DNA from: Mangifera indica
Taxonomy: Eukaryota > Streptophyta > Magnoliopsida > Sapindales > Anacardiaceae
Assembly (NCBI RefSeq): GCF_011075055.1
Contig: NC_058153.1
Location: 8,308,001 to 8,372,000, forward strand
Direction: 5' to 3'
Length of the DNA: 64,000 bases
Translations under genes and position numbers: made by a program
The notes under the pieces: generated by a model
What the model saw: the letters and a program-made list of their open reading frames with translations, nothing else
Databases searched by the model: none
What the model was told of the DNA's origin: nothing
Part shown: positions 18,601-29,579 of the stretch, piece by piece
Layout of the letters: every line of letters begins with the position of its first letter
Position numbering within the stretch: position 1 is the first letter of the stretch

Positions 18601-19295
18601 TAGACACTATCCTTGAGCTTTGATAAAAAATAAAGGCTACATCAAAGAAAGCATTAGCAAAAAGGAAAGCTGAAACCCAAGCTTTATTCGCCAATATTTT
18701 GTCTAATTTGTAATAGATTCTCCTACTTGCCATACTTTTGTTGACCATGTAAATAAACTAGCACCATAGTTTAAATCATCTACCATTGTTTCATTGCACA
18801 ATTCTTTTAGGTCTTAACTATATAGGTTCCAAGCATTAGAGCCACCCAACTTTTTGAAAGATTCCTAATAGAATTAAAATCTCCGGTGATAACCAAAAGA
18901 GCATTCCGATTCTACTAAGTAAGAAGAAAAAGATCCTTTCATAAATCCTTCCTTTCTATGAGAGAGTTGAACGCATATACAATAGTGTACAGAAAAACCC
19001 TTTTCTCTTACTTTAATTTTTACTTCGTAGTGAATCATTTGGGGTGTCAACAAAACAACTTCCAAGGCAATTCAAAAAATCCATATTTTTCCTCCTTCAC
19101 TTTGGTTATAATTATGAGCAAAGTCAAGATTACTAGGAAACCTATTCTTCATCTCCTTCATTTTTTCTCTTTACACCATTGTTTTAAGGATGCCAACAAT
19201 ACCAAGTCTGAATTTATTCGCCTACACCATAATCTTTTTTTGTTTTATTAGGGTATTAAGGCCCCTTATGTTCCATCCTCTTAAATTAAATATTT
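15660..19295 (-). pseudogene. LINE ORF2: endonuclease / reverse transcriptase / zf-RVT
   Basis: Broken frames read in order. About 19290-18760: endonuclease remnants starting with FNLRGWNIRGLN and later LVITGDFNSI. 18748-18152: linker with KTRIQCLKEGDSNTNFFFK. 17780-16957: reverse transcriptase with GLRQGDPLS, the catalytic FADD box at about 17238-17250, and IKYLGVPL. 16399-15908: zf-RVT domain with CSFCEDSMESLDHLFFSC (16024-16079). The active-site FADD and the zinc-binding Cys/His residues survive, but at least five frame breaks separate the parts. The protein would nick target DNA and copy the LINE RNA. It cannot be made as one protein from this copy. Confidence 0.8.
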
Positions 19296-19859
19296 GAGAG
19301 GGGATGAAAAGCAAACCTGACTCGAAGGGGATTTCAACTTCCCTTTCTTCTTTCATTTTCAATTCTTGCCCATTTGACAAAGATCTTTCTCATCAACTAG
19401 CCTTATTTACCAAAGGGAATCATTATTAGCAATTCAACTACTTCTTTATCTAAAAGGCCCCTTTTATTCAAAACCAATTACTTTGAAAGGATTTTGAGAT
19501 CATTACATGTCTTCTCCAAATTTCAAAGGTGTTGTAGACTCTTGATTGCTAGGCCCAGCTTTACCAAGCCCCACTCTTGTGTCTTCCTTAACTCCAATCT
19601 AGGAAAACTCAAGCAAGTCCTAGCCATGCTTCTTAAGCGGTTGGTAAAGACCAAACTCACCATTTGGTTACACAAAAACAAGATCACCTTGAGTAGCCTT
19701 CAGACTTTTAGCTTTGTCTAAATCTTCTAAATAGAGGAAGAGACTTTCATCAAGTTGACCAAATGGGTTTGATAGACTAGAATCTAAGCTTTCTTTCTTT
19801 TTCAACTTCCTATCTCTCAGAGGGCCTTCCATCACCTTTTTTTATCCTTTAGCCTTTTT

Positions 19860-20740
19860 TAATTCACTCTATTATTTCAATTGGTCCATTCTTTATCTCT
19901 CCATTGTCCTTTTTTTTCCAAATTTGTTTTTTCCTTATTCAAGTTAATCACACATTTGTTGTTATGATGGATTAATGACTTACAGTAAGAGCAGATGGTC
20001 GACCTCCAAACATACTCCATAACAATTTCAATAATTTCTCTATTAGGTAGTTTCATGTCAAATGCCATTGAACATCCCTTCTCCATTTCAAATTCCAAGC
20101 ACACTTTCGTGAACTCGATGTAGCTTTCCTCTTCCATGTATTTGTCTAAGTAAAGGGGTTTGCTAAAAGCAATTACTACATAGCACAAGCCCTTAAGAGT
20201 CAAAAACTCCAAAGGAACACCAGATAACTTCACCTAAGAAGGATTTTTCTCAATGATCTCTAGGACAAGCTCAAATTAGGGGTTTTTCTTGATCTCTAGG
20301 ACAGGCTCAAATTAGAGGTCTATCTTCTCAAGAAGAATAGATGACTATAATCATCCATACACCTTCTTCAAGACCTTGAGTTTCACTACTTTATTATAAA
20401 ATTGAAAGAGAAAGCATTTATGCCCACTAGACAGGACGCTAACTTTACCTAACACTTTATATCTTGGTTTAACAAATTTTTCACAATTGAGAAATGAATG
20501 AAGTTCTCAACAAAGTAATCCATAATCATACCTTCCTTTTTGTCCATACCAAGTTTGGTTACACCATGAGGAAAAGCCACATAAACTTTATTCCCATCAT
20601 CATAAGAAGTAGGGACAAAATACTCTAGTAAACATTTAGATTTAGAACTCTTGAACAAAGTTTTCCATCTAGTAAAACCACTTGGAGGACCTTTAAAAGT
20701 CTAAAAAGGAAGGGGAACCACGAGAATGACCACTTTAGGG
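19860..20740 (-). pseudogene. LINE ORF1: DUF4283 and CCHC zinc knuckle
   Basis: Two adjoining minus-strand frames, 20658-20449 and 20233-19877, match the RNA-binding ORF1 of plant LINEs. The first has LLEYFVPT and MDYFVENF (DUF4283 start). The second has VKLSGVPLEF, then LEFEMEKGCSMAFDMKLP, and ends in the knuckle CSYCKSLIHHNNKC (CX2CX4HX4C). A frameshift and stops around 20240-20440, including a duplicated phrase about LEIIEKNP, separate them. In an active element this protein would bind the LINE RNA. Confidence 0.7.
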
Positions 20741-20839
20741 AAGGACAACATGGTGTGTACTATTCTTTTGTTATAACTTATTTTAGAACTCATATTCAAC
20801 TGAGGGTATAACTTCTTCTCTAACACAACATGTTGCATC

Positions 20840-22385
20840 TATCCTAGAAATACTTCAAAAATCATTTTCGGATAGCAATTGGATAATGATTTTGACATAG
20901 TTCATAGGGAACCTCCCAACTTATGTAAAAGAGTTCCAATGTTTGGGTTCAAAAATAGAGTGGTTATTTTTTTTTCATTCATCAAATTAATGGTGTCTCC
21001 CCCTAATCGCCCAATGAATTCTTTTGAGCATGGAGTAATATTAAGAATGTGGTATAGTTTAACTTATTAGTTTGGTTTAGGTAATGTTAACTAATATTTG
21101 TCCCCTACGCTGATTTTAGGTATTCTTTTTTATCAACTTTGACAATCAACACTAGGCCTATGACTTTTTCGTCTTTAGTGATTAGACATTATATGTATAC
21201 GACTTCGTATAATATGTTACTTGTAAAAAGAAAATGAAGAAGTTGATAGCACCATATAGAGCACTACCACACCTTGTGAAGGCTAGCAATTATTATAAAT
21301 CAAAGAATATCCCCCCCCCCCCCCCCCCCCCCAAGAAGACCCACAAGCATTAGAATTCAAGTTTGTCTGTGAAATGACAAAACAAGATGTAACAACTAAA
21401 GACTATGGGGTTTTTATGCTAATATTTATATAATACTCTACCCAGAATCATGCATTAAACTTTGCATCCAAACATTGTAAATTGCCAAAGAAGGGTGTAA
21501 CCAGCACCATATTCCACAAGAAGGCCCTTGGTAAGAATTAATTCGGATTTAATTTTTTTTTTCTTATAAGACTTTAGTTGATTGGTTAAACAATTACATA
21601 ATTTGCTATATGTATTCGTTAACGAATTTTGTTTGTTCTCTTCGCAGATTTGGACAAATACAGTTAATGTGATAATAGAATGTATTTTTTATTACATTAC
21701 TGGTTGAAAATATAGAATGGAGTGTATTTTTATTCATTGATGGTTTAAAGTATATATTGGATTTTTTTATATCGTATATTGTTTTCTCTTGTGTGAATAA
21801 ATGAGAGATATCAATAATACAAAAGGTACCATACCAAAATTTTTCCAAAAATACAGGGGACACCATACCAAAAGTTTTCCAAATACATAAGTAAAAGTTA
21901 CAATCTTCTATGTAACGAAGCCACTTGTACTGCACCATTAACTTTGTTACATATAAGATGTAAACTTTTTCCTTGAGAGAGATTTTGATTTCATGTCAAT
22001 AATAACCTAAAAATAAAATGTGAATAAATAATTAAACGTTCATGTCATAACATGAAAATAAACCATAATGATATTAATACAATTAAATATGGACCAAACA
22101 CAAAAATAAAAGGATAAGTAGTATTATGGTTATAGAGAAATTGGTAATTTGTTCCCAATACTTGGGATGATGAAACCATTGCATAGCTAAGTAACCAAGC
22201 TAGTTGTCTATACTACCTAATCCAACCATTGTCATCCTATACTAGCAAGAACATTAAAATAAAACATCAAGAAATGATATAAGAAAACATGGACAAAACC
22301 CAAAAGTAAAGTTAATCATGCAAATTATTTGAACATTAAATTACAATATGAGTTAATACAAAAACTAAAACCATAATTAATTATT
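20840..22385. other. Non-coding repeats between the LINE and the Mutator-like element
   Basis: No credible gene. It contains a poly(C) run (listed separately) and, on the minus strand at about 21820-21890, two near-copies of TTTTGGTATGGT spaced by about 35 bases. This part may be the 3' non-coding side of the Mutator-like element at 22.4-24.9 kb. No ends could be fixed. Confidence 0.4.
21311..21332. repeat. Poly(C) homopolymer, 22 bases
   Basis: An unbroken run of 22 C follows CAAAGAATAT and precedes AAGAAGACCC. It is the longest G/C homopolymer in an otherwise AT-rich window. Length in the real genome may differ, because such runs are hard to sequence. Confidence 0.9.
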
Positions 22386-22389
22386 CCAT

Positions 22390-24930
22390 CAAATAGCTTG
22401 ACTTGTGTTTGCGACAATCTCATCTTGTGTCACTACTTGATGTAAGGGATGAGCTAGCAATGGGCACCAGATAAAGATTCCAATAATTTAGTCGAGTATG
22501 ACCAAGTTGGTGGCATCGACTATAGTTTTGTGGTGGCACTTCCTCTCCTTGTAATAGTTGAATTGAAAACCAAACCATTGTTGTTGCATCACAGACAGAT
22601 AAATTACAGTTATATTAGATAGTGACAAAATTGACTAATCCCTATCATATTAACATCTTCTCTATACAAACCTCATAAATATGTCATCGAGTAATAAGTA
22701 TTGGCCCATCCTTCGTAGTTTGAAAGGTTATTGAACCTTGCAACAACCATGGCGTGTGTATATGGAATATAAGAAAGTTGAAATTTTCCACAGTCACATG
22801 TCCAGAGAGAATATTCATGATGAACACCTATTGTTACGAATCATGTACTTCGTATCGGTAGATGTTGATTAGTTTGACCATCATATTGGCATATTTGTGC
22901 ACTTGTCTAATAGTCTTATCCTCAACCTGTAGTGTTAATAGGTAAGATCTCTCATCTATTAAAACAACTAATAAAACCCAATGAAGAACAATCGAACAAT
23001 TTAGTGAAACATACCTGCCATGTTTCACCTATAGTAAAACCAATATTACATTGTGCCTCTTAGAAACTCAACCAAAATGGTGACAGGTAAAGTGCAAGTT
23101 GTATACGTCAAAAGGTTAAAGTACTTAACAATATTGGTTGTTATGATGTTATACTATTATCCTCCAAAATGGGCATACACTTATCTTTCATATCAAATAT
23201 CGGTCAAATAAGCTATCGTAGTAGGATTTACCTAGGTAATTCTACTCATAATAGATTGAAAGTCCTTGATGCAATATGTCTTAGCAACTTGCTAGAATAA
23301 TCTTTCAATATGTTTTGTTTTTATGAATTATGTGTGCATGTTAGTTTTTATACGGTAATTACAAAAACCATGGTGAGCTTCAAGCATTATTTTTGCCACC
23401 AATGCAATAATTGAACAATAATGATTAGAAATAATGGCCCAGTTTGGAACATCGTTAATGCATATACATAAGTATGTCAAGAAGGGGGTCCAGATATCCA
23501 TTCCCTCATTGTGGCCAATATTGAAGACCAATGGATAAATTTGATTATTATCGTCTTTCATAACAACAATGAAAGGAGATCCAAAGTACTTTTCCCTTTA
23601 AATATGAAGTATAAATGCAAATCACTGAGCAACAAAATTGTTGGATTAATCAAACAACTCAAAGCCATGAAGAAAAGCTAGAACCTATTTTCTGTGTCAA
23701 TATCAATACGTGTCACGGTTCTTAGGTTCTTGAGCTTCAGATTGCAACAATACTTGGACAAAAGCATTAAAGATCCTTATAATGCATTTAGTGGATATGT
23801 TTTGCCACCCACACTTGGGTGTATGAAATGTCAATCTTGTACCTATCTATCATGTCAAAAATAATTTCCTTTGTTCAATAAATACGATCAACCACAAATA
23901 TCGATTTAAGAACGTTCCCTAATGACTTTATATGAGCCTGTCTATGGTGAGGAAAAATTTCATCCAATGGACAAATGTGTGCCTTATCCATATGTCGTAA
24001 CACCCAGTAGTCTTCATCTTCCTCCCTTGTTGTTTATGCCTGACATTTACATTTTAGATGTACGCACTTAATCTCATATAGTATTCTATAAGAGTGATTG
24101 ACTTTCCATTGAATACCTATCTCTATCGCATAAGTTTGAAATAATGTTTTCAATTTTACCTTCAAATTATAAAAGCCCATCATTTTTAAATTGTTGTCTT
24201 TTCTATTTTCGTATTACTAATACATGCATTCTCAACATCCACGGTAGGCTTAATAACCCACTAAAATAAATTAGGATTATGAATGTGATTTGTATATGCT
24301 CAAATATCTATGGAGTCATGACATCTCATGCTATATTTGACCCTATCATTACAAGCATTGCTTTGACTTCTTGTAACGTCTTGGTTCGGTATGTAGTACA
24401 TGTCATTATCAAAACCCAAAAATTCATCATCACTATCATCATCATCGTTGTCATCCTCATTATCCTCAGTTTCATAATCTTCATCCACATCATTATCATT
24501 TTCATCATCATCATGATTTCTACCATACACTTAGAAACTTTCTAGTTGTGTCTATTTCTTTCTCCTAAACATCTTCAGCTTATTGATTATCTCTTCCTTC
24601 AATTAGACTCTTAGTAACATAGAGTTTTGTCAATCCTCGTAAACTTCTTGTTACGACCATCACATACTTAAGATAATCATCATCTACAATCTCAATTTGA
24701 TCCATAATGCATCACCAGGGATAAATACATGGACATTTGACTGACTTTGATTGATTTTGAAATGATAGCATATTTTCATCATAAATCTTTTGAAATCAAC
24801 ACTTATGTTAATACATATTGGTCTCTCATTCCTACAGACATAACTTATCACATTATCATCCCCTAAAATCCATTACCCTCTATAGTGAATTTTAAAAGTA
24901 ACTTTTTTTCATCTTAATCTTAAATGCAAA
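22390..24930 (-). pseudogene. Mutator-like (MULE) transposase, decayed
   Basis: Minus-strand pieces follow the MuDR layout. N terminus (about 24920-24700): KVTFKIHYRG and YHFKINQSQSNVHVFIP. Then an Asp/Glu-rich stretch (24530-24400). Zinc-binding N-terminal domain (about 24150-23900): KTLFQTYAIEIGIQWKVNHS and RYRILYEIKC-like text with KCKCQA. Transposase core (23561-23328): DDNNQIYPLVFNIG, then WAIISNHYCSII and EAHHGFC. SWIM-type finger (about 22825-22690): TCDCGKFQLSYIPYTHAMVV, where the usual Cys before x-His is Tyr. C-terminal knuckle remnant RCHQLGHTRLNY near 22480. Stops and frameshifts are frequent, so no active enzyme is encoded. Terminal inverted repeats were not found. Confidence 0.75.
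24424..24514. repeat. Imperfect ATC/GAT trinucleotide repeat
   Basis: On the plus strand an imperfect ATC/TCA repeat; on the minus strand it encodes the Asp/Glu-rich stretch of the MULE transposase N terminus. It opens frames on both strands that are not independent genes. Confidence 0.8.
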
Positions 24931-24939
24931 ACCTGAAAC

Positions 24940-26870
24940 AATGAGCAAATACCTTGGATAACTAATTACGATTCATAGGTCCAAAAGAACGGGTTGGTGG
25001 GATCACCTACCCTTGGCAAGCTTGCCTATGGTTGGCGAGATCGTCTCTGGTTGGTGACCTCACCAACTGGTTCTTCATTCTATTTTTTATTTAGATTTTA
25101 CCTAGATTTTCATCAACTCATTTCCAGTTTAACTATCAATACTCCAATTACATTATATTAGCATTAAACAATATAACAACATCAAATCACAACATCAAAT
25201 AATAATAAATTATGTTTCACATGAAATCACAACATGAATCTAGAATACATTTTTCTAATTTTTAATTGTTAAACAATAAAAGACATAAAATAAAAGGTAT
25301 GGATCAACACTCACCTAAATTTGGATGATTTTCCTGCAAGATTTTTTGAGAGATATGTAATTTTTTATGTGAAAAGGTTAGTTTGTGTTTATATGGTTGA
25401 AAACAATGGTAATTTAAGTATTTAATAAATTATATGGTATAAATGTTTACTGTATTAAATGTGTAATATATTTGTATAAGCAGACTCATTTTATAGTAAA
25501 AATTTCAATATTCTATATTGTAATCCTATACAATCCCAGTCCTTTTTAAATTTTAATTTATCATCAAACTTAATGCATAAGAAATGGCCAAAGAATTTAA
25601 TAATTATTATTAGATAAAGTCTTGCATATATAACGAATCTTATAATATTATCAAAGATTTCTTGAAAGTTAAATAATTTTAAAATAAAATGTCTTTGACT
25701 TCCTATTTTATTGAAGAAAGATTGGATATTAAGCCGACTAAAAAGGAAAGGGACAGGAAGGTGAACAAACAGGTAAGCCCATGCTACATCTGATTACGTG
25801 GCAGAAACCCATTCACTTGAATATAGTTGATCCATTCAATTTGATTGAGGTGCAGTGCAATGCGATCAAATGATCAATTCAAATGAATAAAAAGTAAAAA
25901 AAAAAAAAAAAAGTTTGATGTTGCTACCAAAATTTGTCTTACTTACCAATAAAAATATTGTTTCAGGCGGTAGCTTCAATTGATCAAAATATTTGTATTA
26001 ATTATTCAAAGATTTTATTCATTGATAATTATTAAATTTAACCCATTAATTTAACAAGACATGTATAAAAATGAGTTCAAATTGAATTTTTGGATCAAAT
26101 AGCAGATAGGTTACGTTTGAGTCAACTTGGTTCAAACACAAACACAAATCATATTCGAATTGATCTTTCATAACCCAAACACAAGCTTTATATAAGTGGT
26201 ATGTCATGTTCAAATCATATTATTATATGTTAGGTTCAAATCATGTTGTTTCGTGTCAATACAAGTTATATCCAGTCAACGGTCATGTATAAGTGAAAAC
26301 TATGTTAAATATGTCGTTTTATTTTAAAACAAGTCCAACCTATTGAAACCCATTGTATTATGATTGACATGACCCCTTCTTAAAATGGTTCATGTCATGT
26401 CAATTAGTTCGTAAAATAAGTTAAGTTTAAATTGAGTATTTCAATACCATTCTAATTTAGTTTCTCTTCAAACTAAATGTCTTTTAACATATAACACAAA
26501 ACATCACAATATGAATTTGACCTATTACCGTGAACTACAAGCTTTATTTGTAGTATAATTAAGGTTTGATGAAGTTATAGTTTTGAATTTAGAAATTTGG
26601 AATTAGAGATTTCTATATTATAAAAAATAAGTAAAATCAATTTTGATACTTCAAGGTGACCCATTTAGTGTCATTTGCAACCAACTGAAAAAATAAGTCC
26701 GTTATTGATAATAATTTTTACTAAACCATAAACCTATAAATATATAAACTTCATACATATTTATATTAAAAAATTAAGTTTATAATAATATTAAGACTAT
26801 AGTAAATAAATTGGGACATTGCTTTTCTGCGTAACGTCAACACTTGGCTTTTAGATTTTAACGGATTAAT
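24940..26870. other. Intergenic, AT-rich
   Basis: No gene seen. About 24990-25070 is GC-richer and repeats GGTTGG-containing phrases three times, possibly a leftover of the MULE end. About 26060-26440 has scattered CATGTCA/TCAAATCAT phrases of a decayed non-coding repeat. A poly(A) run lies at about 25897-25911. Confidence 0.4.
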
Positions 26871-26874
26871 TGCT

Positions 26875-29575
26875 CTTAATTAGGTTAAATGACTATATTT
26901 CACCGAAATTTTGATGAAATAATAATTTTGCATTTTTAAGTTAGAAAAAAAAATCTATTTTCCACCCATTTGTCAAAGTTGACCTTTAACTTTAGTGGTT
27001 GAAAAGTATTTTTGTTATTTAGTATAAAAATAAAAAATTTTAAAATAATTTATAAAACATCAACCAATGAATTATAGAAATGTGGCTTCATCTTCTCTTA
27101 TTTTTAATATTTCAAATTTGTTGGTTTTATGAGATTAGATGGGGAGGATTTAGTGTGAACCTATATTTCCTCCCCTTTTCACATTAGAACCAAATTTATT
27201 TACTTCACTTTTCTTTTGTTTTTGTTTTTTTTTTCTGTCCAAATGTATTTTCTCTTTTCCTTCATGGCTACAATTTTGAAGAAGCACCTTGGTGCGATTA
27301 TGCAATTTTCTAGCTAAATCACACATGAGATGCTATAATCTGGCCAAAATCTCACATCTTGGTGTCATTCTAATGAAATCACACCACTCCAACCAAATCA
27401 CATCAAAATCACAATTTTTCATCTTACTGCTCAAGCCGAGCACACAAAACTTAGGGCACAATTCTTTATTTGACACATAGTCTTCAACTTTCTATTATAG
27501 CTCTCAATGAGCATTCTAATCTTGGAACAAACATTCTTATTTACTTAATTTGAACAAGAACGACTAAATGCAATAAACGATTTGTTCTTGAAATGATTAT
27601 TTCACCTTTTGAATCATCATCCATGTAAGTTTATATTGAATGATCATTCTTGTATTTGGAATGGACGTTCCATTGTGAGTTAGCCTATGTGTAAAACATT
27701 CATCTTTGTCCTTAGGACAGACATTCTATTGTGATATACTATAAAAAAATGGGCTATAATGAGAGGAAAATTAGACACTAAAAGTCTATTTCCCATCATT
27801 ACTACAACGCACTAAAATTTTTTAATATGAAAATTTATATTAAAAAGTTTTTCACTATAATGTGAATATTTTTAATATTATTGAGTAGGAATTTTGTCGA
27901 ATATGTTGTGAGCATTATAATGCACTAAAACTTTTTTATCAAATACACATGCACTTCTTCTAACAACATACAAAGACAAATGAATGGTAAGCAAATGAAG
28001 ACACTCATCCAATTTCTCATTAATCAAATGAATGGCAAACAATTTTAAGATAAAGTTGTAAGAAATAATTATAACAAAAAATAAACAGAGAGATTTCTTA
28101 CTTGTTTGATCTAGTTCAAGTAAACAACAAAAAAATATATATAAAAAACAAATAAGGAAGAAGAACTACTTACCGGCAAGAATAACGTCTGAATTGTCAG
28201 TGGCAGAGCTATGTATAGGCTAAGATGATTACCGAAACTAGAATGACGGTGATAGAGCTATGATTTTTTTTTTGACAAGAAACAACAACAATGACTCCAA
28301 AGAGTTCAAGATGAAATGATTGATGGTAGGTTGTGGTTATATTGTGATGTTGAAAGGGAGAGATGGTGATATTTACTTTTTGACCTAGGGTTGTCTTTAT
28401 ATTGTATATTTTATATACAATATATAAAAAAGAACACTTGTCTTGTACATTTTAATCAATTTCTATATAAGTTTAACTAAATATGATTCCCTTGACAAAA
28501 TTTCTAACTACAAAATTAACCCTCATGTCTTTTACATTTTAAACAATTTCTTAGTCTTATTAATTTAATAAATTTTATTGCTTGGCTATAACTAGAATGC
28601 AGTCACAATCTTGGATGTTACAAATTTGCAAAATAGATTGATGTAGAACAAGCAAATTAACATGCATATACTTATAATGATGGGTTAAAGTTTTTTAGTA
28701 AAAAATTTAAAAATCTATCATTAAAACTATATATCTAATTAGTTTTAACAAGAGTATAAATAATTAGTTATTAAAGTAATGAAAAAAGTAATCATAACAA
28801 CGGGATATCTATTCCCTCATTAATTTTTTCTTGCTAAAGACCTTTTTTTTTTTTTCTGTGATATCTACAAACCTAAAACATAGTTAGAATGATTATTTTT
28901 GTCTTTGGAGCAACCCTTCAAGCCTAGCCTATAGATATATTGTTTCATCGAATTTCTCTACTACTCTAAATATAATTTCAACATTGTTATCTTCCTAATG
29001 ATCGAACAATCACCCTTATATCAATAAGGGTAAATAATAAAAAAATGCAAGTGAGGCTGTTTTTTTTTATAGAATTTTTTACTTAATAACTATCAAAATG
29101 GGCATTCAATCTTGCAGTATAGATGTTTCACTCTTGAAAACTTGAGACAGTCATTTTCTTACCTTAGCAAACCAAACATGGAACAGGTGTTCTAGATTAT
29201 GGAACAATCGTTCTACCACATTTCCTACCATTAAATATAATCTCAAACTCAACCCAACTCTCACAAGTCAAATATATCACACAATCTTATTTAAATGATC
29301 AAATAACAAAAATTGAGTAAAATATACATATATGCAAGTATTATAAAGGACAAATGGAAAATTAAATATTATTGGAGGACAATCACGTCAACTAAATGGT
29401 GAGGGCATTTTCTTTATTACACTAAGAAATGACAAAATAGTAATTTTATTTGAAAACTAATAAAATTCACTAAGGAATTAGATGACAAGTAAAAAAATGG
29501 ACTTTGTAAAACAAAAGGGCTGAAAATTATTATTTCATCAAAGTTTGGGTAGAAGTCATCTGCCTATTAAAGTTG
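26875..29575. mobile_element. Region bounded by inverted repeats, possible DNA transposon
   Basis: Left part (about 26888-26940) reads AAATGACTATATTTCACC then TTTTGATGAAATAATAATTT. The reverse complement of about 29510-29570 reads AGATGACTTCTACCC then CTTTGATGAAATAATAATTT. The two ends are therefore inverted copies about 2.7 kb apart. Nothing inside codes for a recognisable transposase. It could be a non-autonomous element that later took other insertions. The target duplication was not established. Confidence 0.45.
27740..28850. mobile_element. Possible non-autonomous CACTA-like element
   Basis: The left edge reads TACTATAAAAAAATGGGCTA and the reverse complement of the right edge reads TAGCAAGAAAAAATTAATGA, resembling decayed CACTACAAGAAAA-type ends. 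Inside, GCACTAAAATTTTTT-like phrases recur near the left edge (about 27810, 27930) and an inverted version near 28690, as in subterminal repeats. No coding content. This is a weak call. Confidence 0.25.
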
Positions 29576-29579
29576 AAAG

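Larger units (their letters stand above)
14790..20830 (-). mobile_element. L1-type LINE (non-LTR retrotransposon), degenerate
   Basis: About 6 kb on the minus strand with the order ORF1 (DUF4283 plus zinc knuckle), ORF2 (endonuclease, reverse transcriptase, zf-RVT) and a 3' UTR of about 0.85 kb (15650 down to about 14790). This is the layout of plant L1-like LINEs. Both ORFs are broken by many stops and frameshifts, so the copy is dead. The 5' end (about 20830) and 3' end are estimates; no target duplication was established. Confidence 0.8.

Noticed and set aside
24279..24545. Plus-strand Ile-rich membrane-like frame
   Set aside because: It is the opposite strand of the GAT repeat in the MULE transposase gene.
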